DNA from: Rhizobium sp. L51/94
Lineage (GTDB): Bacteria; Pseudomonadota; Alphaproteobacteria; Rhizobiales; Rhizobiaceae
Reading direction: 5' to 3'
Assembly: GCF_019355555.1 (NCBI RefSeq)
Contig: NZ_CP072142.1
Coordinates: 1,178,001-1,242,000 of the forward strand
DNA length: 64,000 nucleotides
Below are positions 9,460 through 18,312 of this stretch, one piece after another; the first letter of the stretch is position 1, and each line of letters starts with the position of its first letter. The notes under the pieces are model-generated. The model was given only the letters and a program-made list of their open reading frames with translations, was not told the DNA's origin and searched no databases. The position numbers and the translations under genes were made by a program.

Positions 9460-10101
9460 ATGGAAACTGCCGAAGCCAACTATCAGGGTGTCTGGGGTAA
9501 CCGCATCGGCTTCGGCCAGCGACCGGCGCTCCTCGTCATCGATTTCCTGAAGGCCTACACGATCGAAGGAGCGCCGCTCTATGCGCCCGGCGTGGTCGAT
9601 GCCGTGGCGCAGACGCCCGAGCTCATCGCCTCTGCCCGCGCCGCCGGCATTCCCGTCATCCACACGCGCATCCTCTACCTTGCCGAAAATTGTGCCGATG
9701 GCGGCATGTGGGTCAAGAAGTCGCCGGTCATGAAGGCAATGGTCGAAGGCAATGTGCTTGCCGAATTCTGCGAGGGCGTCGAGCCGGCAGCGGGTGAGCT
9801 CGTTATCGTCAAGCAATATGCCAGCGCCTTCTTCGGCACCAGCCTTGCCTCCCACCTGCACGCCCAGGGCATCGATACCGTCATCATGGCCGGCTGCTCG
9901 ACGAGCGGATGCATCCGCGCGAGCGCCGTAGATGCGGTGCAACACGGGTTCCGGGCCATTGTCGTGCGCAATTGCGTCGGCGACCGCCACCAGGATCCGC
10001 ACAATGCCAACCTCTTCGACATCGACAACAAATATGGCGACGTCGTTTCGAGGGAGGAGGCGATAGCGGAAATCGCCAAGGTCAAACCCGGCTGTTCTTA
10101 A
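9460..10101 (+). CDS. nicF: Maleamate amidohydrolase (isochorismatase family)
   Basis: Hydrolyses maleamate to maleate and ammonia. It is a cysteine hydrolase of the isochorismatase-like fold: the catalytic Asp is in LLVIDFLKAYT near the N-terminus, and the nucleophile Cys is in GCSTSGCIRAS (second Cys, about residue 151). The start ATG at 9460 follows TAGGAGGA, which overlaps the nicE stop codon. The 213-aa product matches NicF. Confidence 0.86.
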   Translation: METAEANYQGVWGNRIGFGQRPALLVIDFLKAYTIEGAPLYAPGVVDAVAQTPELIASARAAGIPVIHTRILYLAENCADGGMWVKKSPVMKAMVEGNVLAEFCEGVEPAAGELVIVKQYASAFFGTSLASHLHAQGIDTVIMAGCSTSGCIRASAVDAVQHGFRAIVVRNCVGDRHQDPHNANLFDIDNKYGDVVSREEAIAEIAKVKPGCS

Positions 10102-10144
10102 CCGTCCGCATAACCTGAGCCTTCAACCAACAAGGGGAACGAGC

Positions 10145-11176
10145 ATGGATCAATTCAGCTTCACGGAAATCTGCCTGCATCAGTTAAAGATGTCAGGTGT
10201 CAAGGAGGGCGAAAAACTCATCGTCCTGACACAGGGCAACGAACGCCTCGATTATGCCGATGCCTTCATGGGCGCTGGCATGCGCCTCGGCGCCAAGATG
10301 TATCACATGCGCTTGCCGCCGGTGCCACCAGCGGGTGCATGGGCAGTCGGCCAGACAGGTCTTGCCTCGATGCCGGACGCAGTGGAGGCGCTCAAGGCTG
10401 CCGACATGCTAATCGACTGCATCTTCCTGCTCTTCAGTCCCGAGCAGATGGCAATTCAGGCGGCCGGAACCCGCATCCTCACGGCGGTGGAGCCGCCCGA
10501 GGTTCTGGCCCGCATGCTGCCGACAAAGGAGTTGCGCGAGCGCGTCGAATTTGCGGGCGAGCTGCTTTCCAAGGCGAAGGTCATGCGCATTACCTCGCCG
10601 CACGGCACCGATGTCACTTACAAGCTCAACACCTATCCCGCCATCACCGAATATGCATGCACCGACGAGCCCGGCCGCTGGGACCACTGGCCGTCCGGGT
10701 TCGTCTTCACCGGTGGCGACGATGACGGCGTCGACGGCACCATCGTCGTCGCTCCGGGCGACATCCTGCTGCCGCAGAACATTTACGTGCGCGACCCCAT
10801 CACCTATACGATCGAGAACGGCTGGATTACCGATATCAGGGGCGGCCTCGATGCCGATCTGGTCAAGTCCTACATGCAAGGCTTCGACGATCCGCGTGGG
10901 ATGGGCATGAGCCACGTCGGCTGGGGCCTCAACCAGAACGCCAAGTGGCATCGCATGGTGCCTGGGGAATTCCCAGGTGGCATGGGCATGGAAGCCCGTT
11001 CGTTCTACGGCAACGTCATGTTCTCCACAGGCCCCAATAACGAGCTCGGCGGTCCAAACGACACAGCCTGCCATCTGGATATCCCGATGCGCGGTTGCTC
11101 GCTGTTTCTCGACGACGAGCCTATGGTTCTCAATGGCGATATCGCCGTGAGGGAAATGCAGTATATCCGCAAATAG
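10145..11176 (+). CDS. nicX: 2,5-dihydroxypyridine 5,6-dioxygenase (Fe2+)
   Basis: Extradiol-type ring-opening dioxygenase that converts 2,5-dihydroxypyridine to N-formylmaleamate. The 343-aa protein belongs to the NicX family, which is distinct from classical extradiol enzymes. A His-x-Asp pair in CHLDIPMRGCS near residue 300 corresponds to part of the family's iron ligand set. The ATG follows AAGGGGAACGAGC. It sits 43 bp downstream of nicF, in the same operon. Confidence 0.87.
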   Translation: MDQFSFTEICLHQLKMSGVKEGEKLIVLTQGNERLDYADAFMGAGMRLGAKMYHMRLPPVPPAGAWAVGQTGLASMPDAVEALKAADMLIDCIFLLFSPEQMAIQAAGTRILTAVEPPEVLARMLPTKELRERVEFAGELLSKAKVMRITSPHGTDVTYKLNTYPAITEYACTDEPGRWDHWPSGFVFTGGDDDGVDGTIVVAPGDILLPQNIYVRDPITYTIENGWITDIRGGLDADLVKSYMQGFDDPRGMGMSHVGWGLNQNAKWHRMVPGEFPGGMGMEARSFYGNVMFSTGPNNELGGPNDTACHLDIPMRGCSLFLDDEPMVLNGDIAVREMQYIRK

Positions 11177-11307
11177 TATAACAATGGCCCGCTCTGTCGT
11201 GTGAAGGGCGGGCCAAGCCGGCCGTATGGTGAATCGGCCCGGCTCGGGGATGTTCGGTTCGGGGCGGATCGTGTAAACCTGCCGCCAAACAGAGGCCTGG
11301 CGGTAAA

Positions 11308-11820
11308 ATGAGAAAGAAAAGCAACGATCAATTGAAAGATGCCACGCCATCGCGCGCCGACTATAAAGTGACAGAGCAGGTCGGGCATCTCTTGCGAAAG
11401 GCATACCAACGGCACCTTTCGATCTTCCAGGAAGGTGCGATTGATCCTGACCTCACGTCGGTGCAATTCGTCACCCTGTGCGCACTGCACGATCTGGGAC
11501 CACGTTCGCAGGTTGAGCTTGTGAAGGCCACCTCCGTTGACCAAGCGACAATCCGCGGCATCGTAGACCGACTGAAGGCGAGGGGGCTGATCGAACTTTC
11601 AAGGGATGAGGCAGATGGCCGCAAAGTTATCATCGGCATCCTGCCCAAGGGCGAGGCGCTCCTGCAGACCATGTATCCACAGGCGAGCCTGATCAGCGAG
11701 AAGACGATGGCGCGCCTCAATCCGGCCGAACGGGTGGCATTGCTGTTCCTGCTGCGCAAGATCGCGGAAGACGAACCGTCTGAAGAACAGTCGAAACCTC
11801 TTGAGAATCGCCCAAGCTGA
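11308..11820 (+). CDS. nicR: MarR-family regulator of nicotinate degradation
   Basis: A 170-aa MarR/SlyA-type winged-helix protein. The recognition region SQVELVKATSVDQATIRGIVDRL is followed by the wing-like SRDEADGRKVIIGILPKG. Its position at the end of the nic operon and its similarity in layout to NicR indicate the pathway repressor, probably relieved by an early pathway intermediate as in Pseudomonas putida. No gene for a nicotinate transporter follows it here. Confidence 0.82.
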   Translation: MRKKSNDQLKDATPSRADYKVTEQVGHLLRKAYQRHLSIFQEGAIDPDLTSVQFVTLCALHDLGPRSQVELVKATSVDQATIRGIVDRLKARGLIELSRDEADGRKVIIGILPKGEALLQTMYPQASLISEKTMARLNPAERVALLFLLRKIAEDEPSEEQSKPLENRPS

Positions 11821-11825
11821 CCTGC

Positions 11826-11844
11826 CCATTCTCGCGAGAAATGG
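11826..11844. terminator. Palindrome just after nicR
   Basis: Inverted repeat CCATT-CTCGCGAG-AAATGG begins a few bases after the nicR stop and could form a hairpin ending the nic operon transcript. No run of T follows, so it is not a textbook intrinsic terminator and might be another element. Confidence 0.3.
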
Positions 11845-12023
11845 TTGCTCTCATGCGGCGTAGAACACCGCATTCATCCCGGAGCGCTGGGATAGCACTT
11901 GTTACAAGTGGCTATTGGATGTTCGCGTTCCAGGAGGCTCTGGTAAATTGGCTTGTCGGAGGTTATGTCGTCCCGACCAGTTTATCGGCAGTGTCTCACC
12001 TTGCCAATCGCCGCGGTGCTTGG

Positions 12024-12467
12024 CTACATGCAGAAGCAGCGTGAGCCCATGAGTGGCGGGCGGTAAATTTTCGGGGCACGTCCGGAAAGCTCAACACCGT
12101 CAGCGAGACGCTGACACTTGGCATTAGCAGCAAATCCATCGTCATCAACTGGGCTAGACCATTGGTTCGCGTGACAAACCATCTGGATTATTTCGGATCG
12201 CTTCAGGCTTTCACACCAGCGATGATCGGAGATGATATGGTCGGCAATAAGCCGTAACATTGCGGTGACGATGATTTCGTGGGGATGCTGTCAACCGGCA
12301 TGTTGCTGAAGGAAATCCGGTGCGTCCAGGGTGCCATAAGTAGCCTGCCCGTAGGAACAGGTCTGTTTGACGAGACGCGTTGCCAGAATATCCCAAAGGT
12401 TATGCGTTCGGTGCTGTAGTAACCCCTTGATGGCGCCGGGGCCGGTATAGGGATTGTTAAATTCCAT
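12024..12467 (-). pseudogene. Unrecognised ORF broken by an in-frame TGA
   Basis: From an ATG at 12467 the reverse strand reads smoothly (EFNNPYTGPGAIKGLLQHR, then HNLWDILATRLVKQ) for 58 codons to TGA at 12291-12293. It then continues in the same frame (HPHEIIVTAMLRLIADHI) to TAG at 12024. The composition of the first 90 codons looks protein-coding, so this is probably a gene disabled by one nonsense change. I do not recognise the family. The last 50 codons may be unrelated sequence. Confidence 0.35.
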
Positions 12468-12869
12468 AACGTTGGATCATTGTTCCCAAGACCTTCCTAA
12501 AATTCCATTGAGTGGCAAGTCGCATTTTTACCGTTGTTACAAAGACGTACCAGGCGTCTTACCGAAACTTGCAATCGAGCACGTGAGGCTATCCACAACC
12601 AGCCGATCGCCACCGAAAACAACGGTTATGACGATCGCAACGCCCGTCTGACCGCGCTCGCTTGGATCCGAGACGGCCGCGCCTCGTTTTCCAAGGCCTC
12701 TTCCAAGGAAAACCTGTTCGACAAAGTCGCCAGAAACCATCCCAAGCAACTGAATATGCTGATAGAAAGGCCGATGTTCAATTAAGTCAACTGACAAGAT
12801 TTGGTGCTCTCATGTAATCATTCGGTGACTGGATGAAGGGACTTAATATTCCACGGCTAGCAGGGGTGA
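12468..12869. other. No supported gene
   Basis: Overlapping short frames occur on both strands at 12534-12797, but none has a recognisable family or a clear ribosome-binding site. It lies between two decayed genes and is probably remnant DNA. Confidence 0.4.
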
Positions 12870-13320
12870 CTAAGCCCGCCAACTCCGATTCACTGTTTGT
12901 ACCGTTGCCATGTCTCGAAATTTGGTGCGGCCGATAGAAGAGATGAGTATAATCGTGCTGCGGGTTGCCGAAGATTGAGAACAGGATCCAATCGCACCCA
13001 TCGACCTTACGTTCATGACAGCAAGTCGTTGGCTGAACCGCTCGACCACCGCCATATCGCGCGAAATGAAAAGGTAGTAAAACCAGAGTTCGTCCTACAA
13101 CTCGATCCTCGGATTGACGACCTGTGCTTGGAATGACACATCCAGCGCCGATGCGGCTCTATCGCCGATTATCCGCCATGGCGACACTTCCTGGGCCTGG
13201 GCAACAAAAAAGCGCTGCCGCTGACCGCCGGAGAATTCGTGCGAATAGCGATCGAGATGATCTTCGGTCAGGCCGACGCGCTGGTAAGGCCCGATGCCCC
13301 TGTCTCGAAGCGCCGCTTAT
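12870..13320 (-). pseudogene. Decayed peptide/glutathione-type ABC importer ATPase
   Basis: Reverse-strand reading from about 13315 gives a DppF/OppF-like run, GLTEDHLDRYSHEFSGGQ followed by RQRFF, which is the ABC signature region. From about 13135 it continues with FQAQVVNP, YYLFISRDMAVVERFSQ and RLAVMN, matching the segment after Walker B with its H-loop. A shifted frame then gives NPQHDYTH, the typical oligopeptide C-terminal motif. Stops, frameshifts and loss of the Walker B segment show that it is dead. The His of the H-loop is replaced by Arg. Confidence 0.7.
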
Positions 13321-13642
13321 TGACCTCGGATCAATACCACCGCTAGTGCTGGTTGGATGTTTCGCAGCTTGCGTTTCAGCCGGTTTTCAGGGGCGCGCAC
13401 CGGAAGACAGGCAGTGCACCAGGACTTGGAAGACGATCTGCATATCCAACCGTGGCACTTGCAGCTGTCGTGCGCCAAGGGAACGGATACGCCTGGTCGG
13501 CAAATTCGACGGTGCCCAATCTAAGCTCTATCAGACGAACGATGAAGAGGCCGACCGTCAATTTGCGCAACCGGACCTGCAACCAGGCAGTCTTCGTTTC
13601 CCTCTGTCTATTCAGGATACTTCCGTTACGCATGGCGAGACG

Positions 13643-13936
13643 TTATATGGCTGCACTGACTAAAGAAATATGCCCAATATTTTCCTCGTCAGCGGCACGG
13701 ATCAAAGCTGCGCGAACAAGCGCTGGCGGCGTCGCTTTGTAAAGCGCGTCATGGCAAGTCATGATCGCCTCAAAGTAACAGTCGCCGTCGTCAGTTGGCC
13801 ATTCTCCCAACAACATTTCGGCTGCCTCATGCACCGTTCTGATGCTTTTGTATTTTTTATGACCCTTCAGGACGAGCCTGACGGTTGGAAACTGATTTGA
13901 TGTGTGTCGCTGCATGCCAGATACGAGCTCCGCCAT
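13643..13936 (-). CDS. DUF982 family small protein
   Basis: A 97-aa protein with a TVRLVLKGHKKYKSIRTVHE segment, then AAEMLLGEWP and a helical C-terminus including ALVRAALIRAADEENI. This is the pattern of DUF982, a small family abundant in Rhizobiaceae with no assigned function. ATG at 13936 was preferred to the upstream TTG at 13954; the next Met at 13915 is also possible. It stands alone between a gene-poor stretch and the MucR-like gene. Confidence 0.65.
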   Translation of the reverse strand: MAELVSGMQRHTSNQFPTVRLVLKGHKKYKSIRTVHEAAEMLLGEWPTDDGDCYFEAIMTCHDALYKATPPALVRAALIRAADEENIGHISLVSAAI

Positions 13937-14243
13937 TAAGACAGCGATAAACAAGCAAGTCGCATGCCGAGACAGGTCCGGCGGCGATTATTTCGATGCG
14001 GCCACCTGTGGAAATTTACGGTTGGTTAACCAGCGCCAGACAAAACAGCTGAGTGCCGGTGACGTAACTGCCAAAACCTTTTTGTCAAAAGCGCCATCGG
14101 CGATTCGATCTTGGTCCCGGAAAACGGCTGCTCCAGGGCTACTCAATGTCACCCGCGGCACTTCGAATAGATCATGAGAAAGCCCGGTTTCAGCGGACGC
14201 CGTCCCCGATAGTGAACGCTCCCCTTAAGTGCACGGAGATTGA

Positions 14244-14672
14244 ATGAGCAACGAAAATCGTATTGAAGACGCCGATAAGTTGGTTCAGTTAGCGGCGGCG
14301 ATTACGGCAGCCTATCTGAGCAACCATGTCGTCCCCGTCAACGATATCGCCAATCTGATCATCTCGATCAAATCTGCACTTAAAACAAAGTCTGGAAGCG
14401 CCGTTCTTCCCGTCGCCGAAAAGCGAAAGCCCGCAATCTCCGTGAGGAAGTCGTTGCAAGATGACCGGATTACGTGCCTGGAATGTGGTGAAGCTTTCAA
14501 GTCTCTCAAACGACACATCATTACGAACCACGCACTTTCTCCAGAAGCATATCGTGTAAAATGGGCGTTGCCTGCCGACTACCCCATGGTCGCTCCGGCA
14601 TACTCCCGGGCCCGCTCGCAACTAGCAACGGAAATGGGCCTGGGTCAGCGAAGGAAGAAGCGCTTAGTCTGA
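14244..14672 (+). CDS. Ros/MucR-family zinc-finger transcriptional regulator
   Basis: A 142-aa protein with the prokaryotic C2H2 finger CLECGEAFKSLKRHIITNH (residues about 78-96) and the typical C-terminal YRVKWALPADYPMVAPAYS followed by GLGQRRKKR. In Rhizobiaceae, Ros/MucR proteins control exopolysaccharide, motility and, in Agrobacterium, vir genes by binding AT-rich DNA. The ATG is preceded by GGAGATTGA. The paralog cannot be assigned from sequence alone. A decayed relative lies at 15190-15320. Confidence 0.88.
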   Translation: MSNENRIEDADKLVQLAAAITAAYLSNHVVPVNDIANLIISIKSALKTKSGSAVLPVAEKRKPAISVRKSLQDDRITCLECGEAFKSLKRHIITNHALSPEAYRVKWALPADYPMVAPAYSRARSQLATEMGLGQRRKKRLV

Positions 14673-15189
14673 GCTCGTTGTTCGATTTTGCAAACGTTTC
14701 CTAGCTTAGCTTAGGGCTACAAAGCTTTGTATCGCTAGCGAGCCTCCAGTGCGTAGCTCCGGTGGGTGGTGAGGCCATAACTATCAGTCACCGAAAATTA
14801 CCTCGAAGCAAAGCACGGCAAAAAATTTACTTTTGCGTCGCCCCAATTGTTGAGCCACCCGCTTGTGGGGCTATCAACGGCCCGTCCTTTTGAAAGACGT
14901 GATCCATCCACCACGTGAGCATGCTCCGCAAGTCCCGGCTTCCTTTTCAAATTTAACCAGACTAATCACTACAACCAAAAGTCCAAAGCTACGCAGCAAT
15001 CCGAAAAATATCTTTTTAGAAATCGTTGCACATCTTACTTCAGTCGCGCGAGCTGTCGGTTATCATGGCCCTGTGATACGCCAACGTCCAGAGATACGCC
15101 GGGTTGCCCGTTTCAGCCCTGCCATCATGCCGTGATTCCGACATCGGTTCGGTGAGTGACAATTCGGGAAATCACTTCATCGAACGCGT
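14673..15189. other. No supported gene
   Basis: AT-richer than its surroundings with only short unconvincing frames. I see no RNA gene or mobile-element end. It lies between the intact MucR gene and a decayed MucR fragment on the other strand. Confidence 0.4.
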
Positions 15190-15320
15190 TAAGCGATCCT
15201 TCTGGCCCAGACCTGTATCTTTCGCCAGCTGCGAGCGAGTCTCTGCGTAACTTGCCTCCACCATAAACAGCGGGCATCCCATTTTCTCGATAGTCGTCCC
15301 GTGATTTGTGAATAGGCATG
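15190..15320 (-). pseudogene. Decayed Ros/MucR C-terminal fragment
   Basis: The reverse strand reads SRDDYREKWDA, then after a frame change CPLFMVEASYAETRSQLAK and DTGLGQKDR. This matches the C-terminal YRxKW...YPMVAxxYxxxRSxLAxxxGLG block of MucR proteins. The zinc finger is missing upstream and the frame is broken, so it is a remnant. Its sequence differs from the intact copy at 14244, so it is an older paralog and not a recent duplicate. Confidence 0.55.
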
Positions 15321-15885
15321 GAGCGCCCCGCGAGCCCAGTTTCGGCGTTCCGATCTGATCGTCGGGCGCGCTGCGCTCCTTTTGCGCGAGCTTAGCGGGC
15401 TTGTCATTCTACTCTTCAGGGGTCTCGCCCGCTTTGATGAGTTCTTTCCCCGCCTGACCGTATGTTGGCTTGGAGCATGAATGATCGTGGCACCGACGAT
15501 GCGTCCCGCCCTTGGCCAAGTCGCCAGATCGCCGGAGATGTTTGTTGAACTGCCTGCGAGCGGGCCACCCATAGCGTGAGGTGCTTCGCCTCTCCGCTCG
15601 ACGCTCGCTTTAAGCCCCAGTGAGTCGAAAGTTCCCCCGGCACTTTGCCAATCGTGGGGTCGCAGCTACGCGCCATGCTCGCGGGCACCACCAGTGGACG
15701 TGGATCTCGCCGCCATATTCAAGATGTCGCTGGCGAGTGCTTCGTACGGGAATCTGCGGCCTATAACTCCAATTGGGAAGTCGGACTGTATGCAAAAGTT
15801 GCGCGTCAACCGATGATTTAGTTCGGTTCTGTTGACATCCGCTGTCTAGCAGTCGAAAAGAATCCATACCGTCATGGAGAGAGCA
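15321..15885. other. No supported gene
   Basis: Open frames on the reverse strand (15416-15691, 15610-15945) lack recognisable motifs. The sequence upstream of 15886 holds the promoter region of the first SyrB-family gene. Confidence 0.4.
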
Positions 15886-16290
15886 ATGGCAGACGAAAGC
15901 GAAACAGGCATCCCAAGTGAAGTTGCAGAATTGGAGGCGCCGCAAGAGGCGGCTGTGACCAAAAAGCAGCGTGCTCCACGACGGTCCAAGGCCGAAATCG
16001 AGGCTGCTGCTGCAAGCTCACCGAAGGTTCGTCAAAAGCGCACCCCGCGTGCTGAACCCGTTCCAGCGGATGGCGAAAAGCCTGCCCTTGGCACCGCGAG
16101 GAAGACGGCCGGCAAAGCGGCCGCAAAAGCTAAGCCTATCACTCTGCCAACGCCACACGCCGCCGCCACTACGAGCGACGAGATGGTTGATCTCATTCAG
16201 CTTGAGGAAGAAAACAAGCGGCTTCGCCAGACCCTGGCCGAAAAGCTGCGTGCGGAAAATGCTGATTTACGCAAACGCCTCGGCGTCTGA
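15886..16290 (+). CDS. syrB: SyrB-family regulator, copy 1
   Basis: A 134-aa, Ala/Lys-rich, probably disordered protein ending in a heptad-like coiled coil (IQLEEENKRLRQTLAEKLRA, then ENADLRKRLG). This strongly resembles SyrB of Sinorhizobium, a negative regulator of syrA and thereby of symbiotic exopolysaccharide. I chose ATG at 15886 with GGAGAG upstream; an ATG four codons earlier is also in frame. It is the first of three related genes on this strand. Confidence 0.75.
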   Translation: MADESETGIPSEVAELEAPQEAAVTKKQRAPRRSKAEIEAAAASSPKVRQKRTPRAEPVPADGEKPALGTARKTAGKAAAKAKPITLPTPHAAATTSDEMVDLIQLEEENKRLRQTLAEKLRAENADLRKRLGV

Positions 16291-16433
16291 TCTGGGCAGA
16301 TACCTGCCGGCGGTGCGCAATCGACCAACGCCACCATTTTCGAAGCTCGTGTTAAAGATGTTCCGGCTCGCCCTGCGAGCCGGATTGGGGCTGTCAGAAC
16401 CACCGCGTTGTCTGCCGCCCGGAAAGACTTACA

Positions 16434-17021
16434 ATGAAAGCACCTTGGCAATACCTCGCGCGATTGATGTCCCGGCAAAAGACGTCTGATACGAAAGATG
16501 GCGGACGTGCCGGCAATGTCGAGGTAGAACTACAGCCCGCTCAGACTATTCTCCTCTCTTCTCCGGAAGGCGCCACCGGGCCTGGGGATATGGATTCACC
16601 TGTCGCCGACGTTCAAGTGCCAACGGCGGCTGCGACCGACGGTAAAACCGATCCAGCAGCACCCGCCTTGCCATTGGACGAGATACATGCAGCGACGGCC
16701 AAGGCGACTGGGGATCAAGGGCAGTCCATCTCCGATCCGCGAGACCCGTTACCTGCAGGTGAGGTAGATGTTCAGTCGCTCAAGGCACCCAAGACGAGGG
16801 GCAAGGGGTTAAGGCAAGTCCGCGGCGATCTAACACCTGAGACCGCCGTTGGCGCCGCGGAGACGCCCGTTGCAGGCCTATCGTCGCCAACGAACGTCCT
16901 TTCCAACGACGTCATAGATCTCGACAGGGACATCAAGCATTTGAGAGACCAGCTTGCACAAAAGCTCCGGGTGCAGAATGCCCAGCTGAGAGCAATGCTC
17001 GTGCGCTTCGACCGCTCCTGA
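16434..17021 (+). CDS. SyrB-like protein, copy 2
   Basis: A 195-aa protein of low complexity (Pro, Ala, Thr, Asp) with a Lys/Arg patch near TRGKGLRQVRGD. Its C-terminal coiled coil DIKHLRDQLAQKLRVQNAQL, then RAMLVRF, parallels copies 1 and 3. SyrB-like proteins are treated as regulators, but no DNA-binding fold is visible. It starts 143 bp after copy 1, and GGAAAG precedes the ATG. Copies 2 and 3 share QNAQLRAML and are closer to each other than to copy 1. Confidence 0.65.
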   Translation: MKAPWQYLARLMSRQKTSDTKDGGRAGNVEVELQPAQTILLSSPEGATGPGDMDSPVADVQVPTAAATDGKTDPAAPALPLDEIHAATAKATGDQGQSISDPRDPLPAGEVDVQSLKAPKTRGKGLRQVRGDLTPETAVGAAETPVAGLSSPTNVLSNDVIDLDRDIKHLRDQLAQKLRVQNAQLRAMLVRFDRS

Positions 17022-17052
17022 GCCTGCAAGACGATCACCAGAGAATTCAGCA

Positions 17053-17619
17053 ATGAAACCACAGCAACGCAGTTTCGTCGTCGAAATCAAATCGGCGCGC
17101 CGGCGGTTGAAGACTCGGCCGAAATCCATCTGGGGCGAGACCGATTTTGGAGCACTTGTGCGGGAAGCGGAAGCAAAGCTCCCGTTCATGCAGAACGCCG
17201 TTTCGCAGGCGCCCATCTCCCGTGTTGATCAACCATTCGAACCGGAGGATGCTACCGATATCCATGAGGCCGGTGAAAACCAACTCAGTCTGCTGCCGTC
17301 GACCGGGCCCGACGATATCCGACGGCATCAGCAAGAACAGGCTTGCCTGGAAAACACCGCGTTCCATCCGGCAGAAGACAAGTTCAAACCGAAAATGGCA
17401 GGGACACTTAAGCATGGTCGGAGAAGTCAGTTGGAGAACGCCCGGGGTCGCAACTCAGCGCCTGCCGCTACGGTGAAGGCTGCGAGTGTGGACACCCACA
17501 TTGACGAGTTGCCGTTGCTCGATGCCGAAAACCGACGCCTGAAGCAGTTGCTGGCGGAACACCTGAAACAGCAAAACGCGCAGCTGAGGGCGATGCTAAA
17601 GCGATTTGAAGGCCGCTGA
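17053..17619 (+). CDS. SyrB-like protein, copy 3
   Basis: A 188-aa protein with a distinctive basic N-terminus (FVVEIKSARRRLKTRPKSIW), a variable acidic middle and a C-terminal coiled coil (LDAENRRLKQLLAEHLKQ, QNAQLRAMLKRF). The N-terminal block is of the kind found in SyrB2-like proteins of rhizobia. It begins 31 bp after copy 2, suggesting one transcript. The molecular role is not known; DNA binding by the basic segment is only an inference. Confidence 0.65.
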   Translation: MKPQQRSFVVEIKSARRRLKTRPKSIWGETDFGALVREAEAKLPFMQNAVSQAPISRVDQPFEPEDATDIHEAGENQLSLLPSTGPDDIRRHQQEQACLENTAFHPAEDKFKPKMAGTLKHGRRSQLENARGRNSAPAATVKAASVDTHIDELPLLDAENRRLKQLLAEHLKQQNAQLRAMLKRFEGR

Positions 17620-18312
17620 CGGTCCACCTCTTTCAGCCGCCCTGGGTTTGCCGGAGGCCCCAACTCGCGGGACGTGGGGTCTATGACAAGCATGACGACG
17701 AAATTCTTTCCTGAAGTGGTGCGGTGCCGTACAAATAGTGACGAAGCGGGTCACATGAAGCGCAGCATCCCTCGCGCTGGGCAACTGCCTTTGATCGAAG
17801 CGAGGATAGGCTGCTCGGCACATACGCATTATCAGTTGACGACGAGGTCCGAGGTCGACAGCGGCAAGCGGGCAGGCCTATCAAGCGACGTTGTCTAAAA
17901 GATGGAGGCTCTGGACCGGGAGCACCTCCGTCAGCGTCGGTCACTCAACCGGAATTGTGCAGCGGAAACGAGTGATCGCCGGCAAAGTAGGGAAGGCGGA
18001 CCCAACGCCAGCTTGGTGCTGTCGGCGATCATTGAGACATGCGCGCCGCGTTCACTATCTTTGAGCCTCCCCGACATCCACTGAGATCTTCACAGTAAAT
18101 CTAGCTGGACTTTGTGCCCTTTCTGCAACATCACTTGCCGAAGGACTTCCTAAATCAGCTTTGGCGAAAGAAGTCGTTTGCGGTCGAGCGATTACAAAGC
18201 CATGCTTACTAATGAAGGCGCAAGTGTGTTTGTTCGACTTCGCGAACATGGGGAGCGAGCCCCAATGCAGGCTGTGCCGGATCTATTCGCAACATTGAAC
18301 TGGAGGTCAATC
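17620..18312. other. Upstream region of the porin gene, no supported CDS
   Basis: Nearly 700 bp without a convincing gene. A frame continuous with the porin begins at 18178 but lacks a signal peptide at that start. The stretch therefore probably carries a long 5' leader and promoter for the porin. Confidence 0.4.

Noticed and set aside
10409..11404. 331-codon reverse ORF over nicX
   Set aside because: Antisense of a clearly identified dioxygenase, with no family resemblance; a GC-rich third-position artefact.
13376..13633. 85-codon reverse ORF
   Set aside because: No motif, no ribosome-binding site, and an overlapping forward frame looks equally plausible, so neither is supported.
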